Source: Gammaproteobacteria bacterium
Lineage (GTDB): Bacteria > Pseudomonadota > Gammaproteobacteria > Burkholderiales > Burkholderiaceae_B
DNA: 64,000 nt
Assembly (NCBI GenBank): GCA_030832095.1
Contig: JAURJT010000060.1
Span: 62,001 to 126,000, forward strand
Direction: 5' to 3'
The position numbers and the translations under genes were made by a program. Under the pieces are notes generated by a model. That model searched no databases. It had not been told where the DNA came from and was given only the letters and a program-made list of their open reading frames with translations. This document shows positions 26,801 through 33,991 of the stretch, piece after piece. Position 1 is the stretch's first letter; each line of letters opens with the position of its first letter.

Positions 26801-26810
26801 CGCGGCTCAT
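23802..26810 (-). CDS. soxA: Sarcosine oxidase alpha subunit
   Basis: A 1002-residue alpha subunit of full length. In order: an N-terminal ubiquitin-like segment with FSFDGTTYYGYQGDTLASALLA (about 23-45); an NAD-binding Rossmann domain with VLIVGGGPAGLSAALAAARSG near 172-192; a central domain with a small Cys-containing segment; and a C-terminal GcvT-like tetrahydrofolate domain (about 600-960). There KIDIQGPDALELIQRVY and YRMSYSGECAYELAI are clear aminomethyltransferase blocks. The complex oxidises sarcosine to glycine and H2O2 and transfers the methyl carbon to THF. Overlaps soxG and soxD by four bases each. Confidence 0.94.
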   Translation of the reverse strand: MSRAQPNRLEQGGRLTRSKPLRFSFDGTTYYGYQGDTLASALLANGVKLVGRSFKYHRPRGIYSAGPEEPNALVQLRSGALTEPNTRATVIELFDGLEATSQNRWPSLRFDWRAINQKFSALLPAGFYYKTFMWPKKFWMFYEHQIRRAAGLGKAPRHKDPDHYAYEYAHCDVLIVGGGPAGLSAALAAARSGKRIVLADERGELGGSALWENKLIDDMRASEWVDQTIAALRGYPNVRLLPRSTVSGVYDHGLVTIAERITDHLAQSPVHTPRQRLLHLRCARVILASGSIERPLVFADNDKPGIMLASALRTYINQYAVLPGRKIVIFTNNDDAYRSALDAKEAGAQTVTLIDTRRTVGAQLVNRLRSAGVDYVGYSYITAVHGQTVQAVSVLGRDGTGAQKIECDLLGNSGGWSPTVHLYSQAGGKLRFDEKLTAFVPESVVQNLVPVGAANGEYTLPGALTQGAVAGEQACANSASSPQGALLYHASRAEPETNFALEPLWQMSKVASHGKRFIDIQDDVTVEDIELAHRENFRSVEHLKRYTTLGMGTDQGKTSNVNGLALMAALREQPIAAVGTTTFRPPYTPVALGLFGGAETGKHHTPVRRTALHGWHLAQGAPMTTVGHWLRPKTYLRPNETYDAAWRRENLAVRQTVGLVDVGTLGKIDIQGPDALELIQRVYCNNFANLAVGKLRYGLMLREDGIVMDDGTVARLGEHHYLISTTTANAGKVQSYLELMLQVAWPELRCHAVSVTEQFAQFALAGPRSREVLAALLPHCDVSDSALPHLAVMQTQIEGIELIVYRMSYSGECAYELAIGADYGEDLWVRILDCGQTFGITVYGTEAMGVLRIEKGHVAGNELDGRTTPADLGLGKLVRKNSGFIGAALAKRSGLTDTRRASLVGLIPVDGVATIRAGSQLVATELEARAPGVVAKQGFVSSSTPSEFLGHSIALAFLDNGASRLGQEMIAASPLSNEFVRVRVVSPVFVDPDHQRLKGGQP

Positions 26811-27073
26811 TTCGTTACCCGGCTGCCGCGAGCGGCATCAATACTGCTGACCTCATGCGTCAGTGTGTCTCGCACCAGTTCGAGTATTTGTCTGCAACCG
26901 TGATTGTGATGCCACCATTCACGATGCGGGCCCCGTGGGTTATCGCGGTCGTACACATAGGCTTGCCAGGTGGCTTGACTGGCGTCAAGCGCAGGCACCG
27001 GTGCAGCCTCACGTACGTAGGTAAATTCAGACTGATCGCGTGGGCCGCAGAAGGGACAGTTAAATAGTTGCAT
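26807..27073 (-). CDS. soxD: Sarcosine oxidase delta subunit
   Basis: An 88-residue zinc-binding delta subunit. The N-terminal CPFCGPRDQSEFTYV gives C6 and C9; the second ligand group is in WWHHNHGCRQ (histidines 55-58, C60). The block YVYDRDNPRGPHREWW is diagnostic of SoxD. It sits between soxB and soxA and overlaps soxA by four bases. Structural role in the heterotetramer. Confidence 0.92.
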   Translation of the reverse strand: MQLFNCPFCGPRDQSEFTYVREAAPVPALDASQATWQAYVYDRDNPRGPHREWWHHNHGCRQILELVRDTLTHEVSSIDAARGSRVTK

Positions 27074-27085
27074 GGTGGTATCCCC

Positions 27086-28342
27086 CTAGTGCCATTGCGG
27101 GGTGGGGCCTGCACCCTTATCGTCGATCACTTTGCCGTTAGCAAAGCGCTCGAGGGTATGGCCTTGGTTAAAGGCATGCGGTGCGTCGTTGGCGATGGTG
27201 TGTGCAAATACCCAACCCGAACCGGGCGTCGCCTTGAAGCCGCCATAGCACCAACCGGCATTCAAGTACAGGTTGTCAATGGGTGTTTTTGAAATGATCG
27301 GGCTACCGTCCATCGACATATCCATCACGCCGCCCCACTGTCGCAGCATCCGCACGCGGGACAAGATCGGAAACATTTGCAAGCCAGCGGTAATCGCCTC
27401 TTCGACAATTGGCAAATTACCTTTTTGACCATAGCTTGGATAGAAATCTAGATCCCCACCCATTACCAGTTCGCCTTTGTCAGACTGGCTGACATAAAAG
27501 TGGCCGGCCCCGTACGTGACAACGGTATCAATAATCGGTTTTAACGGTTCAGATACAAAGGCTTGTAGCACATGGGTTTCGATCGGCAACTTCAGGCCGG
27601 CCATACCAGCGACACGACCACTGTTGCCTGCGACGGCGATACCCACGCGACCGGCGCTTAAGCGGCCGGTTGAGGTTTCGACCCCAACAATACGATTGCC
27701 TTCGCGCACGAACCCTTGCACTTCGCAATTTTGTATGATGTCGACGCCCAAGTTTGACGCCGCGCGTGCAAACCCCCACGCCACGGCATCATGGCGCGCC
27801 GTGCCACCACGTCGTTGGATTAAGCCACCGATGATCGGAAACCGAGGCGTGTCAGAGCAATCAAGATGAGGCACCGCACGTGCAATCTCTTCGCGGGTGA
27901 GCCACTCGCAGTCAATGCCGTTTAAGCGCATCCGATTGCCGCGACGAAACAACGCATCGCGTTGCCCTTCAGTGTGGGCAAGATTTAACACCCCGCGTGG
28001 GCTAAACATGACGTTGTAATTTAACTCTTCAGACAACTGATGCCACAGCTTGAGCGACCATTCATAAAAATGGGCGTTTTCATCGGGCATGTAGTTTGAG
28101 CGCACGATCGTGGTGTTGCGACCGGTGTTGCCCCCGCCGATCCAGCCTTTTTCGACCACAGCCACGTTTTTTATACCGTGGTTTTTAGCTAGGTAAAACG
28201 CAGTGGCCAAGCCATGCCCGCCACCGCCCACAATGATAACATCGTAGTGTTTTTTGGGTTCGGGGTTGCGCCAAGCCATGGGCCAGCCTTGGTGGCCGTT
28301 TAGCGCCTGCTTGATAAGTGAAAAGACTGAGTATTTCATCAT
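27086..28342 (-). CDS. soxB: Sarcosine oxidase beta subunit
   Basis: A 417-418-residue FAD/FMN flavoprotein of the DadA/GlyOx type. The N-terminus YSVFSLIKQALNGHQGWP is characteristic of SoxB, followed by VIIVGGGGHGLATAFYLAKN (dinucleotide-binding) and GWIGGGNTGRNTTIVRSNY. It carries the sarcosine-oxidising flavin site. Tandem ATGs at 28342 and 28339 are both possible; AAGG nine bases before the first favours 28342. It heads the soxBDAG operon; glyA or folD, often linked, are not present here. Confidence 0.94.
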   Translation of the reverse strand: MMKYSVFSLIKQALNGHQGWPMAWRNPEPKKHYDVIIVGGGGHGLATAFYLAKNHGIKNVAVVEKGWIGGGNTGRNTTIVRSNYMPDENAHFYEWSLKLWHQLSEELNYNVMFSPRGVLNLAHTEGQRDALFRRGNRMRLNGIDCEWLTREEIARAVPHLDCSDTPRFPIIGGLIQRRGGTARHDAVAWGFARAASNLGVDIIQNCEVQGFVREGNRIVGVETSTGRLSAGRVGIAVAGNSGRVAGMAGLKLPIETHVLQAFVSEPLKPIIDTVVTYGAGHFYVSQSDKGELVMGGDLDFYPSYGQKGNLPIVEEAITAGLQMFPILSRVRMLRQWGGVMDMSMDGSPIISKTPIDNLYLNAGWCYGGFKATPGSGWVFAHTIANDAPHAFNQGHTLERFANGKVIDDKGAGPTPQWH

Positions 28343-28420
28343 ACTAATGTGCCTTGTTCACGGCAGGATGTCAACCTTTCGAGTGACACCGGACAATTCT
28401 ATTTAGCGTTGATACCGTTC

Positions 28421-28545
28421 GATTGAAGGTGTTTATGCAAAATACTCTTAAGGTTGCAGGGATAGGTGTTTATCACCCTTTGCTCGTCGGGTTGAAGGCC
28501 GCCGGCAAATCGGCGTCAGCTTCCTGCGTCAACTTCTTTTGATGC
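28421..28545 (-). pseudogene. Remnant of a second brnA antitoxin gene
   Basis: On the minus strand this stretch matches the C-terminal third of the intact brnA-like gene at 31221-31562. ADADLPAAFNPTSKG corresponds to LDADLLAAFKATGKG, and after two stop codons TPIPATLRVF corresponds to TRINAALRVF. The stops fall exactly where the intact copy has W and Q codons (TGG to TGA, CAA to TAA). The nucleotide match is about 70 percent by eye over some 85 bases. No N-terminal part or toxin gene is visible beside it. It marks the left edge of the decayed island. Confidence 0.65.
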
Positions 28546-28605
28546 CCGATTACACTAAATGGGTGGATATTCAACGCTGCGGGTTTTGCTCAAATCAATC
28601 CTCGG

Positions 28606-29442
28606 CTACGCAAACAGTACCTTTGCGTTGTATAGGTTTTGTGGGTCGACGAGTTTAATACCTCCATGCCAGTTGCCCTTACCGTCTTGATAGCGATACT
28701 GTAAGTTTTTGATATCTTGACCGAACCTAGCTCTGAGCTTCAGATACAGTGGCGAGTTGTGGGTGTGGTCAAGAAGATGTCGTGCCATGCACGCCTGCGC
28801 GGTAATCGGAAACAGCAATGCTGAGCAAATGAAGTCCATCATCTGAAGGCCTGCGTGGTTATCGCTGTGCCCAAAAGTTGGTACCTCTAACAAGGCAGAG
28901 TACGGATCACCTGCGGCTCGAAAGCGTTGTGTAAAGATAGAGTGCGAAACATTGGCATTTTTGCCCTTGTTCCGGCTGTCGGCGATTACGATACCTCTTG
29001 AACACTTTGAAATGAGAAAGTTTTGAAATGCCGTACAAATGGATTGAACTGTGGAGGTGTAGACGGCGGATCCATCAAAGGGGTGGCCAATTTGTTTTGC
29101 GTAAACTCGACAAACCAATTTGGCATTTAATTCGTTTAATATTTTTAGACTTTCTGCAATGACATAGTAAGACAAACGTCGATCGTTGCGGTTGGTACTG
29201 CGCGCTTGTCTTCTGAGATCGGCACCTTTGATTTCGGCCGCCATCCAGTCGTGATAAAGCGCGGTTTCTGGTAAGCGATTGGGAAAGAAACGCCGCTTGA
29301 GCGCCAAGAGATCATGCGTCATTGATTGAATTTTTGACTCTTCAATGAATACGCCACCTAGTACAAAAACCGGTTGAATTTGGGTATTTGGAGAGGGAAG
29401 AGCACCGGTGCAACCGGCTTCGTCCAAGTAGCAGACGTACAT
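28606..29442 (-). CDS. DUF3800 domain protein, possible RNase H-like nuclease
   Basis: A 278-residue DUF3800 protein. It opens with the family motif CYLDEAGCTG and VFVLGGVFIEE, followed by the mid block IVIADSRNKGKN and the C-terminal GLQMMDFICSALLF. The spaced acidic residues (in LDE, ADS, MMD) fit the RNase H-like fold proposed for the family. ATG 29442 was chosen because AAGG lies six bases upstream and the motif begins right after it; a GTG at 29496 would run into the next unit. DUF3800 genes are typical of mobile and defence-rich regions. Here it sits between a brnA remnant and a truncated amiC. Function unknown. Confidence 0.8.
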   Translation of the reverse strand: MYVCYLDEAGCTGALPSPNTQIQPVFVLGGVFIEESKIQSMTHDLLALKRRFFPNRLPETALYHDWMAAEIKGADLRRQARSTNRNDRRLSYYVIAESLKILNELNAKLVCRVYAKQIGHPFDGSAVYTSTVQSICTAFQNFLISKCSRGIVIADSRNKGKNANVSHSIFTQRFRAAGDPYSALLEVPTFGHSDNHAGLQMMDFICSALLFPITAQACMARHLLDHTHNSPLYLKLRARFGQDIKNLQYRYQDGKGNWHGGIKLVDPQNLYNAKVLFA

Positions 29443-29547
29443 GCAAGCCTTAGAGACAACTAAAGCCACTTGCGTGGCTCTAGGATTTGCCGCCACGGGA
29501 CTAGTCCCTGTTCGACCTATAGATTTAATCTAAACAGAATTCTACAG

Positions 29548-30552
29548 ATTGGCCGTCCGATCGAACCCGTTGCGCTTGATCCTAAGTCAGACCCGTCGCT
29601 ATACCGAAGCTGTGCCGAGCAGTTGTTGCTCGACGAAGGCGTAAGTGTCATTTTTGGCTGTTCGACCTCGTTTTCGCGTAAGGCCGTCTTGCCTGTCATT
29701 GAACGCTGCAATGGGTTACTTTGGTACTGTTCGCTTCATGAAGGTTTTGAGTTTTCACCGAATGTGATTTACACCGGTGCGGCTCCTAATCAAAATAGTC
29801 TGCAACTTGCAGCCTATCTTTTGAGCGAGGGCCACAAACGCTGGCATTTGATTGGCTCTGACTATATATATCCCAGAGAATCCAATCGAATTATGCGCGA
29901 CGTGGTAGAGCAGCACGGAGGCGAAATCACAAATGAGATGCATTTTCCGACAGACGTGAATACTGGTGAATTAGCGAGAGCCGTGCAAATGATTAAGGCT
30001 GTGAAGCCCGACGTTGTTTTTTCTACGCTAGTCGGGCGCCCAGGTAGAGAGTTTTATCGACTCTATCGCGAACTCGGCATTGATCCTGCTGAAATTCCGA
30101 TTGCGAGTTTGACCATGGCAGAAGGTGAATTGGCGTTGATTGATCCGTCTTTATGCCAAGGCCACATTACCTCGGCCACCTATTTTGGCTCAATCAATTC
30201 TGCGGCGAATCGAAAATTTGTCAAAGCCTTTCAGGCACGTTTTGGAGCCACGACACCTGTTAGCCTGTGGTCTGAAGGTGCTTATAGTCAGGTACATCTT
30301 TTTGCGCGCGCGCTTGAACAAGCCGGAACCCTCGATACAGAAAAGCTTGTGCAAGCCACGTTAAAGGTTGATTTTGATGCGCCTTCAGGTCACTTGCGCT
30401 TAGATGCTGACAATCAACATGCCTGGCTGCGCCCGCGTATCGGTCGAGTCGGTGCGGCGGGTGACTTTGAAATTATCTGGGAAGCTGAGGCGACCGTTAA
30501 GCCTGACCCGTATTTGACCTTGTATGGTCTGACAGATTCTTTTGTTCGGTAG
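29548..30552 (+). pseudogene. amiC: AmiC-like periplasmic/amide-binding regulator, 5'-truncated
   Basis: About 334 residues from IGRPIEPVALDPKSDPSLY onward match the AmiC/UrtA-type type I binding fold: VSVIFGCSTSFSRKAVLPV, CNGLLWYCSLHEGFEFSPNVIYTGAAPNQN, and PDVVFSTLVGRPGREFYRLYRE. Homologues carry roughly 40-45 more N-terminal residues, including the first strand and GxxxSxTG loop; here the frame upstream reads unrelated sequence. AmiC senses short amides and restrains the antiterminator AmiR. The frame is open from a chance TTG at 29470, so a product may still be made but should lack part of lobe 1. Followed seven bases later by the broken amiR. Confidence 0.75.
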
Positions 30553-30559
30553 TTGAGCG

Positions 30560-31165
30560 ATGAACATTAAACGCCTGTTTGAAGATCTGCGTGGCACACG
30601 CGTGGTCGTGGTTCATCCCGAGGGCGCCGAGTGTAACGTGCTTGTGAATCAGTTCAAGCGTTTCGGTTGTCTGGTGCAAGTGCTGTGACCTTGTCCCTCT
30701 TCGCCGCCTAAAGAGGCCGAGGTGATTTTTGTGTTGGTTCCAGCAGAGCACGGCAATACCCACTTTTGGAGTGTTGTTGACTGCGACGCGTTAATCATTG
30801 CTTTAGCCGAATATGAAAACCCTACTGTTCTGAAGGGGATTCTGGATATCAACGCCCAAGCAGTGATTAATAAACCCTTTCGCTCAACCGGCATACTCAG
30901 CACCTTGATTTTGGCGCGCGCCAACAGAGGGTATCAAGATCGGTTACTGGTCAAGGTGAAAAAACTTGAAGAGAACTTGCGCTCACGTCGAGAAATCGAG
31001 CGCGCGGTTAAATTGTTAGCAGAGCGTCATGGCTTGACTGATATTCAAGCGTACGAACAGATACGTCGTCAAGCAACCCAAAAGCGTATTTCTATTTCAG
31101 AATTGTGTGGGGTGATTAACAGTGCGGGTTCAATTTTAGATGGCTTATGGCCGATTGATCAGTGA
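30560..31165 (+). pseudogene. amiR: AmiR-like ANTAR antiterminator with in-frame TGA
   Basis: Reading from ATG 30560 (MNIKRLFEDLRGTRVVVVHP) the frame runs to TAG-free codon 42, meets TGA at 30686-30688, then continues open for another 159 codons to 31165. Without the stop this is a roughly 201-residue AmiR: an N-terminal pseudo-receiver, a coiled coil (LLVKVKKLEENLRSRREIERAVKLL) and the ANTAR RNA-binding domain (AERHGLTDIQAYEQIRRQATQ). The TGA is followed by PCP where relatives often have a tryptophan before prolines, so TGG to TGA is the likely lesion. A downstream GTG at 30722 could give a shortened protein with an intact ANTAR domain. Confidence 0.75.
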
Positions 31166-31220
31166 CGACGCGCAAGCCCATCTTCCGGAGCTGGAAGTTG
31201 ATTAGCACTGCCCTCGAATA

Positions 31221-31562
31221 TTAGTGTTTGGACTGCGGATGCTCATGCAAAAACACTCTTAAGGCTGCATTGATGCGCGTTTGCCAACCTTTGCCCGTCG
31301 CTTTGAAGGCGGCTAGTAAGTCGGCGTCAAGTCTGAGGGCTGTAAACACTTTCGTTTCTGCTGCCTTGGGTCGGCCCCTAGGTCGCTTCATTGCAAGCAC
31401 TTGAGGGTATTTTTCTGGACCAAAAAAATCGGCTGCGCTTTGCACCTTGTCAGAGTGGCTGAATACAAGCTCAGGGTTGTCCGGATCAGCCGCGATTCCT
31501 GCACTAATCTGTGCGTCTTCGTTCGCTGTCGGATATTGTGTGTTCGGTTTCAGTTTTGGCAT
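31221..31562 (-). CDS. brnA: BrnA-family antitoxin
   Basis: A 113-residue BrnA-type antitoxin: MPKLKPNTQYPTANEDAQIS at the start, a proline/charged middle (MKRPRGRPKAAETKV), and the ribbon-helix-helix-like C-terminus ALRLDADLLAAFKATGKG followed by WQTRINAALRVFLHEHP. ATG 31562 is preferred to a GTG at 31583, because family members begin MPKLKPGT and the GTG lies inside the brnT remnant. BrnA binds the BrnT ribonuclease and represses the operon. Only a stump of brnT precedes it, so it appears to be an orphan antitoxin. Confidence 0.82.
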   Translation of the reverse strand: MPKLKPNTQYPTANEDAQISAGIAADPDNPELVFSHSDKVQSAADFFGPEKYPQVLAMKRPRGRPKAAETKVFTALRLDADLLAAFKATGKGWQTRINAALRVFLHEHPQSKH

Positions 31563-31579
31563 AGCTGTTGATTTCTTTC

Positions 31580-31660
31580 CCACTCAAATTCTATGACTTG
31601 CTCGAATTTGAGGCCGTGCTTGGCGAAATTGCTAAGGTTTTTGAGTACATCGTATTCATA
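31580..31660 (-). pseudogene. N-terminal stump of a BrnT toxin gene
   Basis: On the minus strand 27 codons read YEYDVLKNLSNFAKHGLKF and then EQVIEFEW, the recognisable N-terminus of BrnT (EYDxxKxxxNxxKHGxxFE). No ATG, GTG or TTG opens this frame: TAA lies three codons upstream. The remaining two-thirds of the toxin is missing; the frame runs straight into the brnA start region. The toxin has therefore lost both start and catalytic core. Confidence 0.65.
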
Positions 31661-31857
31661 ATTTAATTATTGTATCAACAAAAAATAAGTTGGAACGATT
31701 GATTTGCGTTGCCATCCTATAGATGTCTATTGACCAATACATCCGTAGATGGGCTAAGTGGTCAAAGTGCGAGGAGAGACATTTAACTGTGAGTGTTTTT
31801 CGTTGTTTTGACCCAATGTCCAGTTAACATCCCCTCGCCTATCTCTGGAGCCAGACC

Positions 31858-32316
31858 ATGCTATTTGCCTTGTTAATTATGGTGCACACCCTGTCAGCGG
31901 TTGTCTGGGTGGGCGGAATGTTTTTGATGCACTCTTCGCTGCGCCCAGCTGCGGCAACTTTACTTGAGCCGCCTCAACGCCTGCCTTTACTCTGCGGCGT
32001 GATGTCGCGCTTTTTTATCTGGGTCAAGATTGCCATTCTCTTGTTGTTTGTGACGGGTATCTGGCTCATCTCTTTACATGGCAGCTTTGGCAAAGCAGGC
32101 TGGCATGTTCATCTGATGGTGTTGATTGCCGTGATCATGGCCGCGATTTTTGGCATGATTTATGGTGTACCGTTTAAACAGCTGAAAGCTGCTGTGGCAG
32201 CCAAAGAATGGCCTAAGGGTGGAGAGGCGATGGCGAGCATCCGCAAGATGATTTTCATCAATTTGGTGCTCGGCCTGATTACCGTCGCAGTCGGGGCAGG
32301 TGGGCGTTATCTATAG
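31858..32316 (+). CDS. CopD-family membrane protein
   Basis: A 152-residue protein with four hydrophobic helices and the conserved opening LIMVHTLSAVVWVGGMFL, whose histidine and WVGG motif define the CopD-like family, plus a second histidine region (GWHVHLM). Members may take part in copper import or bind haem; no copper genes are nearby. The ATG at 31858 follows CTGGAGCCAGACC. It is a single gene between the decayed island and the sugar-acid cluster, convergent with the UxaA-family gene. Confidence 0.85.
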   Translation: MLFALLIMVHTLSAVVWVGGMFLMHSSLRPAAATLLEPPQRLPLLCGVMSRFFIWVKIAILLLFVTGIWLISLHGSFGKAGWHVHLMVLIAVIMAAIFGMIYGVPFKQLKAAVAAKEWPKGGEAMASIRKMIFINLVLGLITVAVGAGGRYL

Positions 32317-32373
32317 TTATCAATAACTGGCGCCTCTGCATCGCTGAGCGGCAACGACCGCTCATTCAATCTC

Positions 32374-32405
32374 GCTGTCCTGAGCGAGCGCTCGCTCAAG
32401 ACAGC
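32374..32405. terminator. Long inverted repeat between convergent genes, probable bidirectional terminator
   Basis: A perfect 18-base palindrome (TGAGCGAGCGCTCGCTCA, 32381-32398) is extended by GCTGTC on the left and GACAGC on the right with one mismatch, 32 bases in all. It lies between the convergent copD-like and uxaA-like genes. The U-tract is missing in both directions, so a transcription-stop role is inferred from position only. Confidence 0.45.
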
Positions 32406-32417
32406 CTTGTTGAAGTG

Positions 32418-33953
32418 CTACATCACAGCGCCAATTTGCCAAGGCACAAACTCGCTTTGTCCGTAGCCGTGGATTTCGCTTTTCGTGCGCTCGCCCGAGG
32501 CGACTTTCATGATTAATTCAAAAATCTGCGCACCCTTTTCGGCGATTGACATGCCATCGTCGACGATCTCGCCGCAGTTGATGTCGATGTCTTCGCTTTG
32601 ACGCTTCCACAAGGCGTTATTGGTCGATAACTTGATTGATGGCGTCGGTGCACAGCCATAGGCCGAGCCTCGCCCAGTCGTAAAGCAAATCATGTTGGCG
32701 CCACCTGCAACCTGTCCCGTGGCCGAGACGGGGTCGTAGCCTGGCGTATCCATATACACAAAGCCTTTGGTCGTAACAGGTTGTGCGTATTCGTACACGG
32801 CCTCTAGGCGCATCGTGCCACCTTTGGCCACTGCACCCAGCGATTTTTCTAAAATTGTTGTTAACCCGCCTGCCTTGTTGCCAGGCGAAGGGTTGTTGTT
32901 CATTTCGCCTTGATTGCGCGAGCAATAGTCTTCCCACCAATGAATGCGTTCGATGAGTTTTTCGGCCACTGCAGGGCTTGCGGCACGGCGCGTCAGCAAG
33001 TGTTCGGCGCCATAGATCTCTGGCGTTTCAGACAAAATTGCGGTGCCGCCATTTTGCACCAACAGGTCAACTGCGACACCCAGGGCAGGGTTGGCCGAGA
33101 TACCCGAGTAGCCATCCGAGCCGCCACATTGCAGGCCAAGCGTTAAGTGACTGACTGGTACGTCAACGCGTACGACTTTGTCGGCGTGCGGCAACATTTG
33201 TTGAATCAGTTCGACGCCTTTACGCACGGTCTTTTGTGTGCCGCCGGTGTCTTGGATATTGAAGGTTTGAAACAACGGGTTTTCAGAGAGTTTTTCGGCC
33301 GTTAGTAAATCGGTGATTTGATTGGACTCACAACCTAGGCCCACCATCAGCACACCACAAAAATTTGCATGGCGTGTGTAGCCTGACAAGGTGCGGCGTA
33401 AGACGTCGATACCCTCTCCGGTACTGCCCATGCCGCAGCCGCTGCTAATCGTCAGCGCAACCACTCCGTCGACATTCGGAAACGCCGCCAGGGCTTCAGG
33501 ATGCGTGTCGCGATCAAAGTGGCTGGCAATCGCGCGCGCTGCGGTGGCTGAGCAATTGACGCTGGTCAAAATACCTAGATAGTTTCGGGTGGCGACACGG
33601 CCATCGGCGCGCACGATGCCTTTAAAGGTGCGTGGCGTGGCGACATATTGGGTGGGTTTGGCGTCGACGCCAATCGCGTAGTTACGGCTAAAGGCACCTC
33701 CCTCAGCTCCGATGCTCAGGTTGTGTACATGAACATGCGAGCCCGGTTCAATGTCTGCACTGGCAAAACCAATAATTTGGTTATAGCGACGAACCGGTTC
33801 GCCCTGTTTAATTGTTTTTGTCGCAACTTTGTGTCCAGGCGGCACCAGTCCACGAATCGTGACATTTTCAGAGGCAAGCTTGGTACCTGAAATGAGTTGG
33901 TGACGTGCAATGACGACATCATCTTGAGGGTGAAGACGAATAACGGGTTCCAT
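32418..33953 (-). CDS. UxaA/GarD-family sugar-acid dehydratase (altronate dehydratase-like)
   Basis: A 511-residue two-domain dehydratase. The N-terminal SAF domain (about 1-75) ends in NLSIGAEG. The core begins near TFKGIVRADGRVATRNYLGI and includes the cysteine-bearing ILTSVNCSATA, SSGCGMGSTGEG and LGLQCGGSDGYSGISANPAL, all family landmarks. The long form (SAF plus core in one chain) is normal for UxaA. It dehydrates an aldonate or aldarate to a 2-keto-3-deoxy acid using iron. Downstream partner of the hydroxyacid dehydrogenase gene, 38 bases away, and part of the GntR-controlled cluster (inference). Substrate not certain. Confidence 0.9.
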   Translation of the reverse strand: MEPVIRLHPQDDVVIARHQLISGTKLASENVTIRGLVPPGHKVATKTIKQGEPVRRYNQIIGFASADIEPGSHVHVHNLSIGAEGGAFSRNYAIGVDAKPTQYVATPRTFKGIVRADGRVATRNYLGILTSVNCSATAARAIASHFDRDTHPEALAAFPNVDGVVALTISSGCGMGSTGEGIDVLRRTLSGYTRHANFCGVLMVGLGCESNQITDLLTAEKLSENPLFQTFNIQDTGGTQKTVRKGVELIQQMLPHADKVVRVDVPVSHLTLGLQCGGSDGYSGISANPALGVAVDLLVQNGGTAILSETPEIYGAEHLLTRRAASPAVAEKLIERIHWWEDYCSRNQGEMNNNPSPGNKAGGLTTILEKSLGAVAKGGTMRLEAVYEYAQPVTTKGFVYMDTPGYDPVSATGQVAGGANMICFTTGRGSAYGCAPTPSIKLSTNNALWKRQSEDIDINCGEIVDDGMSIAEKGAQIFELIMKVASGERTKSEIHGYGQSEFVPWQIGAVM

Positions 33954-33991
33954 GAATTTTCCTGTTTTTTGGTATTCTTGCTTTGGGCAGA

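Noticed and set aside
29497-29520. Palindrome followed by GTTCGACC as a tRNA T-arm or attachment site
   Set aside because: No acceptor stem, anticodon arm or CCA context could be built around it; it is too short to support a tRNA or att call.
30686-30688. In-frame TGA codons in amiR and EamA as selenocysteine or recoded tryptophan
   Set aside because: Neither family uses selenocysteine, no SECIS-like hairpin was apparent, and all other genes in the window use TGA as a normal stop and TGG for tryptophan.
28606-31660. The DUF3800-brnA segment as an active defence island
   Set aside because: The toxin is a stump, one antitoxin copy is broken, and amiC/amiR are degenerate; only the DUF3800 gene looks whole, and no other defence genes are in reach.
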